37,090 nucleotides of DNA from contig JAITLV010000303.1 in the NCBI GenBank assembly GCA_031277685.1, positions 1 through 37,090 of the forward strand, written 5' to 3'. The notes beneath the pieces are model-generated. The model had not been told where the DNA came from and searched no databases. It worked only from the letters and a program-made list of their open reading frames with translations. The DNA comes from Sphingobacterium sp. GTDB lineage: Bacteria > Bacteroidota > Bacteroidia > Sphingobacteriales > Sphingobacteriaceae. The position numbers and the translations under genes are program-made. Position 1 is the first letter of the stretch, and every line of letters begins with the position of its first letter. Of the stretch, positions 15,918 through 23,726 are shown piece after piece.

Positions 15918-17526
15918 GCTGATTACGGACAACCCCGAACTGCTGCTGTACACGGAATCCGGCCTTCATGTCACGGTACTGGGCGGCATCAAGCTGACAG
16001 GGCTTGACCGCCTTCGCGTGACGTTGAAGATCACGCTAACAGGCAAAACGGAGAAAACCTACCGTCATAACCTTGACCTGTACAACGGTATCCAGTGCGG
16101 CCAACTGGTGGAACGTACGGCAGAGATATTGGATAGGGCGGAATCAGAGGTTACGGCATTGATAGCAAACCTGACCACGGCACTGGAAAACTACCGTAGT
16201 GAGCGTCTGGAAGAAATGAAGCCCAAGCAGGCCGAAAAGAAAGAGCTGACCGAAAGCGAGCGCAAAGAAGCCTTGAAGTTCCTGAAATCGGCGAACCTGA
16301 TCCAGCGTACCAAAGAAGCGATAGCGGCGAGCGGCGTGATCGGCGAGGAAACGAACGCGCTGATCGCCTTTCTGACCTATACGAGTAGAAAACGCCACGT
16401 ACCCTTGCACCTGATGTGCCTTGGTGCAAGCGGCACGGGCAAGACCTGGCTGCAGGAAAAGGTGAGCGAACTGATGCCGGAGGAGGACAAACTGGAGATC
16501 ACGACGCTCAGCAGCAATGCCTTCTACTACTTCGGGCGCGAGGAGCTCAAGCATAAACTGCTATTGATCGAAGACCTCGACGGTGCTGAATCGGTACTGT
16601 ATCCACTGCGTGAACTACAGAGCAAGCGGCGTATCAGCAAAACCGTAACATTGAAGGACAATAAGGGGAACCTAAAAACGGTGACGCTGAACGTGGAGGG
16701 GCCTGTGTGCGTGAGTGGCTGCACGACGCGTGAAAAATTGTATGAGGACAATGCCAACCGCTGCATACTGCTCTATATGGACGGCAGCAGCGAGCAGGAT
16801 GGTAAAATCATGGAATACCAGCGCCTATTGAGCGCCGGGCTTGTTGACGAATCTGCCCAACACAAAATAAAGCATACGATCAAGAACGTGCAACGTATGC
16901 TGCGACCGATCAGCGTACGCAATCCCTACGCCACCTACCTGCAATTGCCGGAATCGGTGTTCAAACCGAGGAGGACAATGCTTTTACTGCTCCTGTTCAC
17001 CGAGACGGTAACCTATTATCACCAGTACCAGCGACCATTGAAAACGGATGAATCGACGGGCGAACAATATATCGAGAGTACGCCGGAAGACGTGGAAACT
17101 GCTTTTACATTACTGGAAACCACGCTACTGAAAAAGAGCGACGAGCTTAGCGATGCCTGCCGGGGCTTCTTTGAAAAGCTGAAAGCCTACCTGAAGGAAC
17201 TTGATACGGACAGCTTCCACAGCCGTGATGTACGCAGTTCATTGCGGATCAATCCCAGCAACCTAAAACGTTACCTGAACGAATTGGACCGTATGGGTCA
17301 TATCCGTATCGTCAAGGGCAATCGCTATAAAGGCTTTGAATATAAAGTGCAGCAATGGCAGGATATGGAAGATCTGGAGGGCAGTACGCGCTCGCTTATC
17401 GAGGGAGTCCTTACGGAAATCAGATTGCTTTCAGTGGACCGTAGTCCATCAGTGGTCCAAGCTGCAAATGGACCACTCAACAGTCAGAAAATCAGTGAGA
17501 AAGGAGCAGTAGTCCATGGCAAGTGA
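15910..17526 (+). CDS. P-loop ATPase of the recombinase element
   Basis: From ATG 15910 the protein is 538 residues. It has a Walker A motif LGASGTGKTW (about 171-180) and Walker B LLLIEDLDG (about 217-225), followed by a region with REKLYEDNANRCILLY that resembles sensor/arginine-finger parts of helicase-like AAA ATPases. The C-terminus holds a winged-helix-like segment (SSLRINPSNLKRYLNELDRM). In related Bacteroidota elements, as I remember them, this ATPase is the C-terminal part of a longer protein starting with CHC2 zinc-finger and TOPRIM domains; that part is absent here. An in-frame ATG at 15784 is rejected because the extra residues are the symE frame read out of phase. A DNA-handling role in element transposition is inferred. 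It overlaps the first recombinase by 11 nt. Confidence 0.75.
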   Translation: MGKLITDNPELLLYTESGLHVTVLGGIKLTGLDRLRVTLKITLTGKTEKTYRHNLDLYNGIQCGQLVERTAEILDRAESEVTALIANLTTALENYRSERLEEMKPKQAEKKELTESERKEALKFLKSANLIQRTKEAIAASGVIGEETNALIAFLTYTSRKRHVPLHLMCLGASGTGKTWLQEKVSELMPEEDKLEITTLSSNAFYYFGREELKHKLLLIEDLDGAESVLYPLRELQSKRRISKTVTLKDNKGNLKTVTLNVEGPVCVSGCTTREKLYEDNANRCILLYMDGSSEQDGKIMEYQRLLSAGLVDESAQHKIKHTIKNVQRMLRPISVRNPYATYLQLPESVFKPRRTMLLLLLFTETVTYYHQYQRPLKTDESTGEQYIESTPEDVETAFTLLETTLLKKSDELSDACRGFFEKLKAYLKELDTDSFHSRDVRSSLRINPSNLKRYLNELDRMGHIRIVKGNRYKGFEYKVQQWQDMEDLEGSTRSLIEGVLTEIRLLSVDRSPSVVQAANGPLNSQKISEKGAVVHGK

Positions 17527-18427
17527 AAAACACAAGGTAACGGACTTTTATAAAAGCCTGAATCCACTGTACAAAAGGCTTGTAGCGGGCTTTAGTGAAT
17601 GGCAACGGATATTGAACTATGAGAAGACCAGCCAGAAGGATATGCCCAAAATGGTGGCGGAGTTCCTGAGTTACATGCAGGACAACCAAATTACCGATCC
17701 TGCTAACATCACCGAGACCCTTCTTCAAAATTATTACGGTTACCTTGAGCAAAGGCCGAACAGGCTGAGGGGCGGCTCAATATCAAAAAACTACATCCGC
17801 AAACAGCTGCAGGCGATCCGTCGGTTCGCCCGTTACCTTGGCGAGAGCGGCCACGAGAGCTTTGCGGTAAACATCAAAATGACGGGCAGGAGCAGCAATG
17901 TCAGGGATATCCTGCTGCCCATTGAAATTGCCGAGTTATACGAGCATACCACGGACGATCCGCTGGGCTACCGAGACAGGGCAATGCTGGCGCTGTACTA
18001 CGGCTGTGGCCTGCGCAAACAGGAGGGCCTATCGGTGAACGTTGAAGATGTACAGCTTGAAAAAGAGCTGCTGCTGGTCAGAAAGGGCAAGGGTTATAAA
18101 TCACGCTATGTGCCATTGAGCAGACAGAGCATCAGATCCTTATCTGATTACCTGCTTTATGGCCGTCCGTTCCTTAATCCACAAAAAAACGAAAAAGCCT
18201 TTCTTCTGGGACTGGGGGGACGCCGTTATACGAATGCCTTTGGCCGACTGCAGGTGCTGCGTCACCGTGCCGGTATCAGCAAGGTTATTGGTGTACATAC
18301 CCTGCGCCACAGTATCGCTACCCATCTGCTGCAATCCGGTATGCAGCTGGAACATATCCAGCGGCTGCTAGGCCACAGTAGTTTAGAAAGTACACAGATC
18401 TATACCCATATTGCCAATGGACTTTGA
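17516..18427 (+). CDS. Tyrosine recombinase/integrase with complete active site
   Basis: The 303-residue protein has an N-terminal SAM-like core-binding domain (about 25-115) and a C-terminal catalytic domain with all expected residues: R167 (GCGLRKQE), K192 (VRKGKGYKSR), H261-x-x-R264 (HTLRHS), H287 (LLGHSS) and the nucleophile Y296 (STQIYTHI). It is XerC/D-like in size. The gene overlaps the ATPase stop by 11 nt and the second recombinase start by 11 nt, so the three are translated together. It is expected to perform strand exchange at the ends of the element, perhaps as heteromer with the next protein. Confidence 0.93.
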   Translation: MASEKHKVTDFYKSLNPLYKRLVAGFSEWQRILNYEKTSQKDMPKMVAEFLSYMQDNQITDPANITETLLQNYYGYLEQRPNRLRGGSISKNYIRKQLQAIRRFARYLGESGHESFAVNIKMTGRSSNVRDILLPIEIAELYEHTTDDPLGYRDRAMLALYYGCGLRKQEGLSVNVEDVQLEKELLLVRKGKGYKSRYVPLSRQSIRSLSDYLLYGRPFLNPQKNEKAFLLGLGGRRYTNAFGRLQVLRHRAGISKVIGVHTLRHSIATHLLQSGMQLEHIQRLLGHSSLESTQIYTHIANGL

Positions 18428-19274
18428 AGCATACCTAAAGGGCGAAAAGCTGAAAGAAAGCACCATAGCCCAGCATGTGCTGTATGTGGGCTACTTTCAG
18501 CTATGGTCTGTTAAAGAGGGCTTAACCTTACAACAGATCAGCCAAAAGGAGGTACTGGACTTTATCGACCATCAAAAGACGGAAGGCCGGAGCGTCAACC
18601 AGCTGAACCGGATATTGCTGTCACTTCGTTACTGGTTTGGTTACCTGAACAAAAGGAATATCGTAAACAGCAATCCTGCCTCGGGGTTGCAGGTAAAAGG
18701 AGCGGTAAGAAATGTGCCTACAGGGTTACTGGAGCGAAACGAGCTGGATAATCTCTATGAAAGTTATACCGCAAAAGACGACCGTACCTACCGTAATAAA
18801 ACAATGCTCGGCCTGCTCGTCTACCAAGCCCTGACGCTGGAAGAACTGGAAAAGCTAAGGCCTGAAAACCTCAAACTACGTGAAGGTAAGGTCACCATAC
18901 CCGAAACCACCGACAATGCCGGACGTACCCTTGATCTAAAACCCTTCCAGATCCTCGACCTGCAGGAATATATCCTGGTAATCCGTCCAAGGATACAAAG
19001 CCAATCAGAAAGATTGTTCACAGGACGTAACGACCTTGAAAAACTCAAGAACACGCTATTGCATCTATGCTATGCCCTTAAAAGAATCAATCCGAAAGTA
19101 AAGCATGCTACCCAGATCAGGCAGAGCGTGATCACCGAATGGCTGAAGGAAAAGGGATTGCGGCAGGTGCAGTATATGGCCGGCCACCGCTATGTCAGCA
19201 GTACCGAACGTTACCTGACGACGAACCTCGAAGACCTGCGGGAAGCTCTGAACAAACACCATCCCCTTAAATAA
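18417..19274 (+). CDS. Second tyrosine recombinase with a degenerate active site
   Basis: The 285-residue protein keeps the phage-integrase layout: core-binding domain (about 5-95) and catalytic fold (about 105-275). The second Arg is present in ATQIRQS (R235, but His replaced by Thr), the Gly-His in MAGHRYV (H257) and the Tyr in STERYLTTN (Y266). The first catalytic Arg is missing: the segment reads YQALTLEELEKL where GLR..EL is expected. It may therefore be a structural or regulatory partner for the complete recombinase. ATG 18417 is preferred over an in-frame TTG at 18411. Confidence 0.85.
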   Translation: MDFEAYLKGEKLKESTIAQHVLYVGYFQLWSVKEGLTLQQISQKEVLDFIDHQKTEGRSVNQLNRILLSLRYWFGYLNKRNIVNSNPASGLQVKGAVRNVPTGLLERNELDNLYESYTAKDDRTYRNKTMLGLLVYQALTLEELEKLRPENLKLREGKVTIPETTDNAGRTLDLKPFQILDLQEYILVIRPRIQSQSERLFTGRNDLEKLKNTLLHLCYALKRINPKVKHATQIRQSVITEWLKEKGLRQVQYMAGHRYVSSTERYLTTNLEDLREALNKHHPLK

Positions 19275-19462
19275 CCGGTAAATCCATCTTTAAATAATAA
19301 TCCCAGCGCACGGCCGACCCTTCTGCACCGTGGCGGCGGAAACATTGCACAACCTCATCCGCCGGCACATTGCTGCCTTTCCCCCGCTAAACCACCCTCA
19401 CGGCACCAAAGAGCCGTCCTTGATCCCAGTTCCACCGCCCCGGATGCCCGAAGCTAAATAAC

Positions 19463-19507
19463 ATAATGGGTCATTATAGGCCTGAAGGCAGCTATAATGC
19501 CATTATA
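19463..19507. repeat. Compound inverted repeat downstream of the recombinases
   Basis: ATAATG-GGT-CATTAT (19463-19477) and TATAATG-C-CATTATA (19493-19507) are each palindromic, and together they also pair as arms of a larger stem around a 12-nt centre containing CCTGAAGG. Such nested symmetry is suggestive of a recombinase core site or cruciform. Confidence 0.55.
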
Positions 19508-19593
19508 TTAAATAGCCCCACGGCGATCCCTCATTTGCACACCTCCCTCCGGTCAGGCAGTGTGCCGGCCTGCGGCAGCATGGCAATTGTCCA

Positions 19594-19616
19594 TTGGGGA
19601 GTCTTCCACTCCCCAA
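19594..19616. repeat. 9-bp stem hairpin in the element tail
   Basis: TTGGGGAGT (19594-19602), loop CTTCC, ACTCCCCAA (19608-19616) form a perfect stem. It is not followed by a T run, so it is not a standard terminator. Confidence 0.5.
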
Positions 19617-19901
19617 ACCCCTGGGGAACCTCCCGGCGAGAGAACGGGCCACACAAAATCCACCGCACAGACCAAAGCCCATTCCATCGCCGGAAGGCCG
19701 TCCTGTAGGCGCCCCATGTCGTCAGGGGTTCGGGGTGATCTTCTGTTAGGCCACCAGGAGCGGGAGAAGGTAGGCCTGTCAAGGGAACGTGGAATAAAGC
19801 GGAATGCAATGAGCATTTATGCCGCGAAAGCCCTTCACCGGCCTAAACTTCGGAGGCTACATTTGCTGAAACAGATGAACAGACCAACCGTAAAATACCG
19901 C

Positions 19902-19931
19902 TTGCAGAACCCAAACAAACTGCTATCTTTG
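19902..19931 (+). promoter_or_regulatory. Promoter reading into the displaced RHS tip
   Basis: TTG at 19902-19904 and TATCTTTG at 19924-19931 are spaced by 19 nt, a good Bacteroidota promoter. It points out of the recombinase element into the orphan RHS tip and its immunity gene. Confidence 0.65.
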
Positions 19932-19977
19932 GGTAGGTAAAGTTCTTTGAGAAAGGCGGTTTGCAGCTGCCACAGAA

Positions 19978-20701
19978 TTGGCTAGACTACGAAAAAGTCG
20001 TGGAGATCAGTACGATTACGGGGCCAGATTCCATGACGCTGAGATCGGACGATGGAATGTGGTGGATCCGTTGGCGGAGGAAATGCGTAGACATTCACCA
20101 TATAATTATACCTTTAATAATCCGATCAGGTTTATAGATCCGGACGGAAGAGGGGCCCGTCCAGTTTATATAGCTCCTATTCTTCGAGGTATTGCATTGT
20201 TGACCGAATTTTTATCCACTCGGGAAGGAGCTGCTTTATTGGCCACAGTATTTGTTGCTGGTAATGTAGCAATGAATGCAGATAAATTTCCACAGATTGG
20301 TCTTACAGTAAGAAGAGATGGTACGAGTAACAATCTTCTATTGAATCCAATGATGCTTAATTCAGATAAAAAAGATACTAAAGAACTTCGAAAAAAAGCG
20401 GAAATAGGGCAGGAGGCACACCGGCAAGAGCAGAAAAAAATTAGAGAAGAAGGAGGGAAACAGAAGTGCCGATGGAGTTGAAAGATGGGACTAATGTAAG
20501 AAAGGACGGAGTAGATGCGGATGGAACACTTGTAATAATTAAGCCTGATACCAAATCTGGTAGAGCAAGTGCAAAAAAAAAGGAAAAACTACTCGATAAA
20601 AATGACAAGACAAACCACAGAACAATTCTTTATGATCCTAAAAATCCGGATTATTTGTCTGGTTCTGATAGTATATAGGGCCTAAAAAGAAAGATAACTA
20701 G
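19978..20701 (+). pseudogene. Displaced RHS core end plus second toxin domain, frameshifted
   Basis: RHS homology starts near 20008 with QYDYGARFHDAEIGRWNVV and DPLAE, ending at NNPIRFIDPDGRG; the matching part of the intact RHS gene is at 13796-13935. A new tip follows: a hydrophobic segment, then GQEAHRQEQKKIREEGG. The frame then shifts by -1 near 20463, after which EVPMELKDG and ADGTLVIIKPDTKSGRASA are read. It shifts by -1 again near 20672, ending YIGPKKKDN and TAG 20699-20701. Restoring one base at each site gives one continuous domain. I recall similar tips in Bacteroidota RHS proteins and suspect a restriction-endonuclease-like fold, but cannot name the family firmly. As it stands it cannot make the full toxin. 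The usable start (TTG 19978) is arbitrary. Confidence 0.82.
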
Positions 20702-20709
20702 AAATTATA

Positions 20710-21369
20710 ATGAAAAAGTGTAATACACTAAATCAATATCTGGGTGATATTAAATATATAAATATTCCCAATGTCAATTCGGTAGCGGATTGTTTGTTTG
20801 TGAAAAAAATGACAAATGGGTTGTTTTTATTTTTGGGAGTGATATTCTCTAAATATGAGAAAGGAAAATTCACGGGTAATTTCTATCTGTCAAAAGTTAC
20901 CATTTTTTCCGCTGTTTGGGATGATATTCCTCCGAATTCGTATAAGAGAGTGTCTACCTTTTTGAAAGAAGAAGAACGGCTACTTTTCTTAAGCAAAGAT
21001 TATTGTAAACAGGGTATGGTAGATGGATGGTGGAATATAGGTGATAATGATTCTATAATGAATTTTAAGAGTACAGTTGACTTAGTAGAGACACGATTTT
21101 TAAATCAAGATAAATTATTTGAAAGTATACAGAACAGTGTTGAGTTACGAAATCTGGACGAACTATCTGAAAACGTTATTATAGAAATCATTAGTAGCAA
21201 AGGTAATGTAGATAAATTGTTAGACGTTAAAAAAAATAAAATAAATAACGAATGGTTTGAAGTTGCTAAGTCTGTTTTATCTGTTGCTGGCGGAAATCTT
21301 ACAGAGCCATTGATAAAAAGGTTGGCAAGTGATGCTTGGCGTAAAACTTTCATAAGAAAATCAATTTAA
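20710..21369 (+). CDS. Candidate immunity protein for the displaced RHS tip
   Basis: The 219-residue protein has no signal peptide and no family I recognise. It has an N-terminal alpha/beta part (residues 1-80, with LFLFLGVIFSKYE), a central VDGWWNIGDNDS segment and a charged helical C-terminus. It begins 8 nt after the restored stop of the displaced toxin tip, the typical immunity position, and shares its AT-rich base use. Its frame is intact although the toxin is broken, which fits selection to keep immunity against sister cells. Function is inferred from context. Confidence 0.6.
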   Translation: MKKCNTLNQYLGDIKYINIPNVNSVADCLFVKKMTNGLFLFLGVIFSKYEKGKFTGNFYLSKVTIFSAVWDDIPPNSYKRVSTFLKEEERLLFLSKDYCKQGMVDGWWNIGDNDSIMNFKSTVDLVETRFLNQDKLFESIQNSVELRNLDELSENVIIEIISSKGNVDKLLDVKKNKINNEWFEVAKSVLSVAGGNLTEPLIKRLASDAWRKTFIRKSI

Positions 21370-21489
21370 ATTGTCTAATGCTTTATGAAAATTATCACTC
21401 TAGTTCATTATTAGTTTGGTTTGTGTTGTTTTAGATTTTTCGAGCAGTACTTAATGCTTGTTTGACATTCAAATTAATTACTGCTATCA

Positions 21490-21512
21490 CCCAATCTTTA
21501 ACTGATCGGGCC
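21490..21512 (+). terminator. Weak hairpin after the second immunity gene
   Basis: CCCAATC, a short loop and GATCGGG form an imperfect stem with one mismatch. The sequence around it (CAAATT, then CCCAATCTTTA, then AGTG) resembles the terminator at 15202-15230 and is likely a diverged copy. There is no T run. Confidence 0.4.
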
Positions 21513-21565
21513 GATAGAGTGGTCTGACTTTTCGAAATCTCCATTTTAGATCATCTCGCTGTTTC

Positions 21566-22102
21566 TTAGTCAGTTGGTTTATTTTTTTTGCTCGTCTTAG
21601 TTTTTTTTAAGATGTCGCTATCTGTTAAAGGAATATAATACAATTGTTCGAATGCTATTTGGGGTTTCATATTATTTGTAGTTGCTAAAGAAATGACTTC
21701 AAATGCATAGAAATCAGATAACGTGTTTTTTAATACTTTACTTAGTCTGCTGGGGGTTATGCCTGCTTTTTTAGCTACTTCATATTGTTGAGTCGTAAAT
21801 TGAGCTATGAAGCTTTTCTTGTCGAGTTTTGTGGCTTTAATTTGCCCGTCATTGTTTTTCATAAGCTCTTTTATTTTTACTTTTATTATTTCATCAAAGC
21901 ATTTAGTACAATGTTCATCAAATTTTTGTGATACTATTTTGAACATATAATAAAAAACTTTACCTCCTAGCGTTTCAATATTAGTATTTAGAGCGGTGTC
22001 AATGGCATTTTTGCTTAATTGTGAAGCGAATTCGCGTTCAATCTTATTGTAATAATCATTGTCAAGAGTACCTAACAAGTCACCAAAGTTCACTTTTTTC
22101 AT
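21566..22102 (-). CDS. Uncharacterised protein with a C-terminal helix-turn-helix
   Basis: The 178-residue protein is not from a family I can name. Residues about 1-75 are helical, with FDEHCTKCFDE carrying a His and two Cys. Residues about 100-155 look like an XRE-type HTH (TQQYEVAKKAGITPSRLSKV, then LKNTLSDFYAFEVISLATT). The C-terminal tail is Lys-rich. It lies alone between the displaced RHS cassette and a long gap. Two direct copies of ATTGCGAT lie 14-34 nt upstream of its start, consistent with self-regulation. Confidence 0.6.
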   Translation of the reverse strand: MKKVNFGDLLGTLDNDYYNKIEREFASQLSKNAIDTALNTNIETLGGKVFYYMFKIVSQKFDEHCTKCFDEIIKVKIKELMKNNDGQIKATKLDKKSFIAQFTTQQYEVAKKAGITPSRLSKVLKNTLSDFYAFEVISLATTNNMKPQIAFEQLYYIPLTDSDILKKTKTSKKNKPTD

Positions 22103-22116
22103 TTAATATTATTTTG

Positions 22117-22136
22117 ATTGCGATATTTATTGCGAT
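22117..22136. promoter_or_regulatory. Tandem ATTGCGAT sites before the HTH gene
   Basis: ATTGCGAT occurs at 22117-22124 and 22129-22136, a 12-nt period, just upstream of the divergent-side start of the HTH protein. They are candidate operator half-sites; binding by that protein is inferred. Confidence 0.4.
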
Positions 22137-22985
22137 TGATATTTTTTATATTTATCTTTGATCTATATCAGTTAATCTGATTGAGTCTCGTAAATAGAAA
22201 CGACCAAAATTTTACGAACACGAGGCGGTAGGGTTTGCTAACCCCCATACTTTTTGTACTTTTACAATAAGAAGGGGAAGCCTCCCTACTTGAAACTGTG
22301 TTCAAGCGCTTGGTCGTGCTATATTTACGGTGGATAGTAGTGGGGCTTCCTTTTCGATATAAGCTCATTTCTTCCTACCTTGAGACTCTTTTAGAATGTG
22401 TAACCAACATTATAAATTATATGATAAAAAAAGAGTCATTCACAAACAAAATACAGTATTCGACGCAGGCTCGAGGCTGCTATCCAGCATTATGCGTACT
22501 GATAAAGAACAAATTCTGTGCTCCAGAATAGTGCTTGAGACATAAAAAACCAAAACATAGGACAGAATAGAGCTTAGTCTACAGTGTCACATTTTGATGG
22601 CCTGAAATTAGGCCGAAAATAAAGTACGTCCAATGTAAGGTTTTTTCGATCTGGATTTCATTTATTTCTGATCAGTGTCTTTTTCTCCTATTCTAAATGT
22701 GTAGCAGCATAAAAATAGGAAATAAAAGATTACGGTACAAGGAAACATGTAATAAAAGTATAGATTATCTATAATACACAGGTCGGTTTTTTTTTCTGTT
22801 CCGGCAGGGAGTGCCCTAACGTCCCCCATAAATGCTTTGTAACCAATTATAAACGGCACTTTTCGGATTTTTTTAAATCTTGATTGTCAAAACTGCAAAG
22901 GCTTTTGAAGTCTTTGCGATGGCACCCTTTTAAAATGCAAAATTTTTGCTATGGGGGAGGGTATGTCCGATCCACAGGATAGGAT
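22137..22985. other. Long non-coding stretch before the TlpA/SusC/SusD operon
   Basis: No coding region is supported; the short open frames lack start context and family features. Visible structure: GGAAGCC/GGCTTCC arms near 22275 and 22345, a GGCCT/AGGCC hairpin near 22600, and a 10-bp stem with one wobble pair (GCAAAGGCTT, TTG, AAGTCTTTGC) at 22895-22917, 70 nt before the operon. No promoter could be assigned. Confidence 0.5.
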
Positions 22986-23726
22986 ATGACCACAGTCATC
23001 TTTATGAACCTTAATGTAATGAACCATATTAATTCTAAAACAATGCAATCCGCAAAGGATAAAAAGTACCCTTTTATCCTACTGCTTGCGATTATCAGCT
23101 TTTCTATGTTTAGTTTATCTGCCCGGACGCCCCGCAGGGACAGCGGGGCCGAAAGGTCCCTGATAAATAGTCAAACAGCACAGACTGCTGCCAACCCATC
23201 TGAGACCGAACCAGTAAAAGATACTGCCCGGATTAAGCCTTTACAGGCCGGTGACAAAGCTCCCGAAGCATTCTGGAAAGCTGAGCATTCCTTTTTAGCC
23301 GGAAATGAAGTGGTCAGATCGTCCCTATCCAAATTCCGGGGCAAACTGCTGCTGCTGGATTTCTGGGAGCCCTACTGTTACGCCTGCCTGCTGAAATTTC
23401 CGGCACTGGATTCCCTCCATGCCCAGATGGGGGAACTGGGAAATATCGTGCTGGTCAGCAGCAAACAATATCGGCGCGGTACGGCTGAGTACATAAGCCA
23501 GAAACTGGATGAGCAAGGACAGCGCCAGAAGCTAAGGCTAGACATGGATAAGATCGTTCAGGATGATACCTTAAAGGATTATTTCCCCCATAGCTATATC
23601 CCCCATTATATACTGATTGATAACAACGGTACCGTGCAGGCACTGGGAAGTGTGGAAGTATTCGACACTATTGCTCAGATTATTAAAGATGAAGTAGTCC
23701 ATAACAACAAAAAACAGTGCAGATGA
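22986..23726 (+). CDS. TlpA-like exported thioredoxin
   Basis: The product is up to 246 residues. Its N-terminus has several possible ATGs (22986, 23004, 23019, 23043); MQSAKDKKYPFILLLAIISF from 23043 is the best signal peptide. A low-complexity linker (about 50-80) precedes a redoxin domain with GDKAPEAFWKAE, LLLDFWEPYCYACLLKFPAL containing an intact CxxC (C-Y-A-C), and a later IPHYILIDNNG with the cis-Pro. Such proteins reduce or isomerise disulfides in the periplasm. Its TGA overlaps the SusC start (ATGA), so it is the first gene of the SusC/SusD operon. Confidence 0.85.
   Translation: MTTVIFMNLNVMNHINSKTMQSAKDKKYPFILLLAIISFSMFSLSARTPRRDSGAERSLINSQTAQTAANPSETEPVKDTARIKPLQAGDKAPEAFWKAEHSFLAGNEVVRSSLSKFRGKLLLLDFWEPYCYACLLKFPALDSLHAQMGELGNIVLVSSKQYRRGTAEYISQKLDEQGQRQKLRLDMDKIVQDDTLKDYFPHSYIPHYILIDNNGTVQALGSVEVFDTIAQIIKDEVVHNNKKQCR

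Larger units (their letters stand above)
19275..19923. other. GC-rich non-coding tail of the recombinase element
   Basis: No convincing coding sequence is found on either strand, although chance open frames exist. The segment is clearly more GC-rich than its surroundings and holds several inverted repeats: a compound dyad at 19463-19507 and a hairpin at 19594-19616. It is the most likely place for an attachment site or a structured RNA, but neither is shown. Confidence 0.5.
15236..19977. mobile_element. Tyrosine-recombinase element (XRE, symE-like, ATPase, two integrases)
   Basis: The block consists of a divergent XRE repressor, then a tight plus-strand array of a symE-like frame, a P-loop ATPase and two tyrosine recombinases, each overlapping the next by 8-11 nt, and about 700 bp of GC-rich non-coding DNA with inverted repeats. 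It separates an intact RHS toxin/immunity tip from a displaced RHS tip. Gene content and compactness are those of an integrating element. The exact ends are not determined; boundaries given are the outermost genes or non-coding tail. Confidence 0.6.

Noticed and set aside
19466..19940. Several overlapping open frames in the GC-rich tail of the recombinase element
   Set aside because: Frames overlap on both strands in GC-rich DNA, with proline- and arginine-rich composition and no domain; most likely chance.
22168..22531. Short open frames on both strands in the gap before the TlpA gene
   Set aside because: No start context, no family features and overlapping on both strands; treated as chance.
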